Below are positions 32,653 to 35,101 of a stretch of DNA of 35,101 bases, piece after piece; the stretch's first letter is position 1; each line of letters starts with the position of its first letter. The notes under the pieces were generated by a model that worked only from the letters and a program-made list of their open reading frames with translations, was not told the DNA's origin and made no database searches. A program made the position numbers and the translations under genes. The stretch is from Anaerolineaceae bacterium (GTDB taxonomy: Bacteria; Chloroflexota; Anaerolineae; Anaerolineales; Villigracilaceae): the NCBI GenBank assembly GCA_009885525.1, contig VFKN01000168.1, positions 1-35,101 of the forward strand. Direction: 5' to 3'.

Positions 32653-34320
32653 TTTTCCACTCTCAAAAATTTCCGGAAACACCTTCATCGCTGACAATAC
32701 TGCGCTCGCCGCTGTTTGACCGAGTCCGCACAAACTCGCATCGGTCATTGTCCAACCGATATCTTGTAAGCGGATAAGATCATCGGGCAGGGATTTTCCG
32801 TCTGCGACGCGATCCAAAATTTCCATTTGGCGCTGCGTTCCCATTTGGCAGGGATAGCACTTGCCGCATGATTCGTGTGCGAAGAATTTTCCGAGTCGTT
32901 TTAGTACATCGCGAATATCGCGGGTTTCATCAAAGACCATCACCACGCCGGAACCTAAAGGCAAGCCCGCCGCGCGTAAGTCTTCAAAAGTCATTTTCAC
33001 ATCCAAATGTTCGGATGTGGCAAACGCTCCCGCCGCGCCGCCGAATAAAATTGCTTTAATCGGTTTATTGCCAACCACTCCGCCAGCCATTGTGAGCAGT
33101 TCACGCAAGGTCACGCCAAATGGGATTTCATACAAGCCCGGTTTGACAACATCACCAGAGAGGCAAAATAATTTCGGGCCGGGTGATTTCTCTGTGCCGA
33201 TCTTACGGTATTCAGCAGAACCATCTTTGATAATGAGCGGCACGTTGCAAAGTGTTTCCACATTATTGATGACAGTTGGTTTATCAAACAAACCATTTGT
33301 CGTCGGGAAGGGCGGTTTCACGCGTGGAAATCCGCGCTTGCCTTCGATCGATTCGAACAGCGCGGTCTCCTCGCCGCAGATGTAAGCACCAGCGCCGACG
33401 CGAATTTCAATGTCAAAATTTTCGTTGAGATAACCTGCTGCGCGCGCTTCGTTCAGCGCGTTTTCCAAAACAGGCACGATGTATGGATATTCTCCGCGAA
33501 TATAAAGATAACCTTTGGTTGCGCCGATGGCATAGGCTGTAATGCACATGCCTTCAATTGTGCGGTGCGGATCATCTAATAATAAAATTCTATCTTTGAA
33601 TGTGCCGGGCTCGGATTCATCCGCGTTGCAGATGACGTATTTTTGATCGGCTTGCGCTTTCGCCGCGCCTTCCCATTTAATTCCGGTAGGGAATGCTGCG
33701 CCGCCGCGTCCGACCAAACCCGAGGCTTTGATTTCATTTATAACATCTTCGGGCTGCATACTTTTTGCTTTTTGCAAAGCAGCGTAGCCGCCATAATTTT
33801 CAAGCGAGGTTGTTTCGCCGCCGCAATTCGCAGTGAGAATGCGCAGCGTACCATTGACGGGCGATAATGGGCGGAATGCCTCGTTCACGTCAAGGTCAAT
33901 TGTGGAGCGGTCACCATCCATTGTCAGTACCGCCGGGACTTGATCACACAGCCCGAGGCAGGGACTCGCTTCGATGGTGAGATCAAACTCAGGCTGAGTC
34001 TGATGCGGCTCTACATCGTATTGCTTGCAAAGTTTTTTCAACAAGTCATCGCCATCCTGCAAGGCGCAGGCGGGATCAGTACAAACGCGGATAATTCTTC
34101 TGCCAACCGGTTTGTTGTAGAACATCGAGTAGAACTCGATGACGCCATGCACGTCGGCAAGCGGAACGCGCAAAGTGCGCGCGACCTCCGCGGCAACTTC
34201 TTGAGGAAGCCAGCCGTAAACTTTTTGGGCAGCATGCAGCGCGGGTAGAAGTCCCGTGCGCCCCAAGGGAATATAAGATTCAATTGCAGTTTTTATGGGG
34301 GTGAGATCTATTTCGGACAT
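32650..34320 (-). CDS. NuoE-NuoF fusion, NADH-binding diaphorase subunit of formate dehydrogenase
   Basis: This 556-aa fusion starts at ATG 34320 behind GGAGA; an upstream in-frame start is rejected. Residues 1-155 are NuoE-like with a thioredoxin-fold [2Fe-2S] site (C80, C85, C121, C125). Residues about 160-556 are NuoF-like with the FMN/NAD site [10 protein letters not shown] at 204-213, [13 protein letters not shown] near 310, and a [4Fe-4S] site C485, C488, C491, C531 (ESCGKCYPC and LCGLG). It passes electrons from formate to NAD+ or back. Together with the HoxU-like and FdhA subunits it forms an FdsABG-like NAD-linked formate dehydrogenase, here with FdsG and FdsB fused. Confidence 0.93.
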   Translation of the reverse strand: MSEIDLTPIKTAIESYIPLGRTGLLPALHAAQKVYGWLPQEVAAEVARTLRVPLADVHGVIEFYSMFYNKPVGRRIIRVCTDPACALQDGDDLLKKLCKQYDVEPHQTQPEFDLTIEASPCLGLCDQVPAVLTMDGDRSTIDLDVNEAFRPLSPVNGTLRILTANCGGETTSLENYGGYAALQKAKSMQPEDVINEIKASGLVGRGGAAFPTGIKWEGAAKAQADQKYVICNADESEPGTFKDRILLLDDPHRTIEGMCITAYAIGATKGYLYIRGEYPYIVPVLENALNEARAAGYLNENFDIEIRVGAGAYICGEETALFESIEGKRGFPRVKPPFPTTNGLFDKPTVINNVETLCNVPLIIKDGSAEYRKIGTEKSPGPKLFCLSGDVVKPGLYEIPFGVTLRELLTMAGGVVGNKPIKAILFGGAAGAFATSEHLDVKMTFEDLRAAGLPLGSGVVMVFDETRDIRDVLKRLGKFFAHESCGKCYPCQMGTQRQMEILDRVADGKSLPDDLIRLQDIGWTMTDASLCGLGQTAASAVLSAMKVFPEIFESGK

Positions 34321-34338
34321 GTATTCTCCAATCTGCAA

Positions 34339-34344
34339 AGTATA
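34339..34344 (-). promoter_or_regulatory. -10 box candidate of the formate dehydrogenase operon
   Basis: TATACT on the minus strand lies 18 nt before ATG 34320, giving a leader just long enough to hold the GGAGA ribosome site. No clear -35 box is present, which could mean activator dependence. Confidence 0.35.
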
Positions 34345-34439
34345 ACCGAATTTGAAAAGTAAGAATCCACACAATTAATACATCGTTTTTTCATCTGATT
34401 TTAGGATATCTATATCAAAATTCATCAAAGGAAAAACTT

Positions 34440-34937
34440 ATGAAAAAATTTCTTCTTCCCATTCTTGGGCTTATGTTGATTATTACAGCATGTGCAGCGC
34501 CGGCAACTCAGCCGCCGCTGCACGAGCCTGCCACCGAGACTCTTGCTCCGGCTACAAATACCTCCCAACCCACTTTCACTGCGACGGTGCCCCCTGCAAC
34601 TGACACAGCCACCCCTGCGCCCACTGAAACAGCACTCCCTGCCGGTGAAACAACCGTGGGAGTCAGTTTTGCGAATGATATTATGCCGATCTTTAATAAC
34701 AGCTGCAATAAATGCCATGGCATTGAGCAGATAAAAGAAGGTTTTGATATGACATCCTACGACACTCTTATGGCGGGGTCATTTAATGGGTCAGTAATCA
34801 CCCCGGGCAGCGCCGTGGATAGTTTTTTGGTCGAGCAATTGCTTACGGGAGAAATGCCCAAGCGTGGACCAAAACTTACGCCCGAGCAGATTCAGATTAT
34901 TGCTGATTGGGTAAACGCTGGGGCGCAGAATAACTAA
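34440..34937 (+). CDS. Lipoprotein with single c-type-cytochrome-like heme site
   Basis: This 165-aa protein has a signal peptide ending in the lipobox IITAC, so C18 is lipidated. A Thr/Pro/Ala-rich linker (about 19-70) holds the domain away from the membrane. The mature domain contains C89-N-K-C92-H93, a covalent heme c site, followed by TPGSAVDSFLVEQLLTG and a methionine-bearing GEMPKRGPKLTPEQIQIIADWV typical of small planctomycete-type cytochrome c domains, where that Met is the second ligand. It probably shuttles electrons at the outer face of the membrane. AAAGGA precedes the ATG at 34440. It is divergent from the formate dehydrogenase operon; a functional link is possible but not shown. 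Confidence 0.87.
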   Translation: MKKFLLPILGLMLIITACAAPATQPPLHEPATETLAPATNTSQPTFTATVPPATDTATPAPTETALPAGETTVGVSFANDIMPIFNNSCNKCHGIEQIKEGFDMTSYDTLMAGSFNGSVITPGSAVDSFLVEQLLTGEMPKRGPKLTPEQIQIIADWVNAGAQNN

Positions 34938-34992
34938 AACCTGTGGCAAAAAAGAGCACTCCTTGTGGGTGCTCTTTTTTGCCACAGGTTTT
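34936..34992 (+). terminator. Intrinsic terminator, 24-bp perfect stem
   Basis: Arms 34936-34959 and 34969-34992 are exact inverted repeats around a 9-nt loop. The stem contains an A6 run opposite a U6 run, after GTGCTC. It overlaps the stop codon of the cytochrome-like lipoprotein and separates it from the next gene. Confidence 0.9.
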
Positions 34993-35021
34993 GTGACCTT
35001 AAAGACTTCCTAAATCACTTG

Positions 35022-35042
35022 AAATTATATATAATATATAAT
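35022..35042. promoter_or_regulatory. AT-rich palindromic operator candidate, copy 2
   Basis: The 19-bp perfect palindrome ATTATATATAATATATAAT (35024-35042), with two further bases, is an exact inverted copy of 18931-18951. It lies directly against the start of the putative GntR gene and contains its only -10 candidates (TATAAT at 35030-35035). Autoregulation by the encoded protein is a natural hypothesis. Confidence 0.5.
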
Positions 35043-35043
35043 C

Positions 35044-35101
35044 ATGTCACTAAATATGGAAAAAGAACTTAGCCACAAACCCCTCAAAGAGGAAATCTAC
35101 G
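35044..35101 (+). CDS. Start of a probable GntR-family regulator (3' end outside window)
   Basis: Only 19 codons are visible, from ATG 35044 (MSLNMEKELSHKPLKEEIY). The segment KPLKEEIY matches how many FadR/GntR winged-helix proteins begin, just before helix 1 of the DNA-binding domain. With so little sequence this is a tentative call. No Shine-Dalgarno sequence is present and a TATAAT lies eight bases upstream, the leaderless pattern. The palindrome in its promoter would suit a dimeric repressor. Confidence 0.45.
   Translation, partial: MSLNMEKELSHKPLKEEIY

Overview
The window reads as a chromosomal segment of an Anaerolineae-type Chloroflexota bacterium. This assignment is an inference from gene content: a TIR-transmembrane-WD40 giant protein, a fused NuoE/NuoF formate dehydrogenase module, a fused MetV/MetF methylenetetrahydrofolate reductase, a small YIDPNTGG membrane protein, many dispersed palindromic repeats, and several genes whose -10 box lies only 6 to 8 nt before the ATG. 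Base composition is moderate. No rRNA, tRNA or CRISPR array was seen.

Layout. 1-4121 (minus): a GT-C-like membrane glycosyltransferase running off the left edge, a double palindrome, and mutS. 4150-15346 (plus): a compact run of eight genes from a clear promoter at 4150-4178: small membrane protein, AlkP-superfamily phosphodiesterase, sulfotransferase, TPR protein, gpmA, membrane protein, Tat-exported sulfatase-like hydrolase and a GlcD/GlcF-type FAD/Fe-S oxidoreductase. The first seven suggest surface-polymer modification. 15311-18913: a zinc-ribbon TrmH-like methyltransferase, a promoter plus 25-codon Lys-rich mini-gene, a cNMP-domain histidine kinase and methylenetetrahydrofolate reductase. 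19029-22077: a class IV aminotransferase, a solitary tyrosine recombinase with its own promoter, a PilZ protein and a hicB-hicA pair whose hicA has a one-base frameshift.

22173-28252: two very large, divergently transcribed genes. One is a 989-aa protein with a degenerate cyclic-nucleotide-binding C-terminus, preceded by an overlapping 24-codon ORF. The other is a 946-aa TIR-TM-WD40 protein with fourteen WD40 repeats. This pair is the best candidate for an undescribed signalling or conflict system. 28257-34320 (minus): an NAD-linked formate dehydrogenase operon (NuoEF fusion, HoxU-like Fe-S subunit, molybdenum catalytic subunit) interrupted by an EamA transporter and by a 537-bp DUF559 unit with 15-bp inverted termini. 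34440-35101: a cytochrome-c-like lipoprotein, a perfect terminator, and the start of a probable GntR regulator.

Two themes run through the window. Degenerate 7-bp tandem repeats and palindromic repeats sit inside reading frames (mutS, the FAD oxidoreductase, fdhA) without breaking them. A 21-bp AT-rich sequence containing a perfect 19-bp palindrome lies immediately before both the methylenetetrahydrofolate reductase gene and the putative GntR regulator beside the formate dehydrogenase operon, suggesting shared control of one-carbon metabolism.
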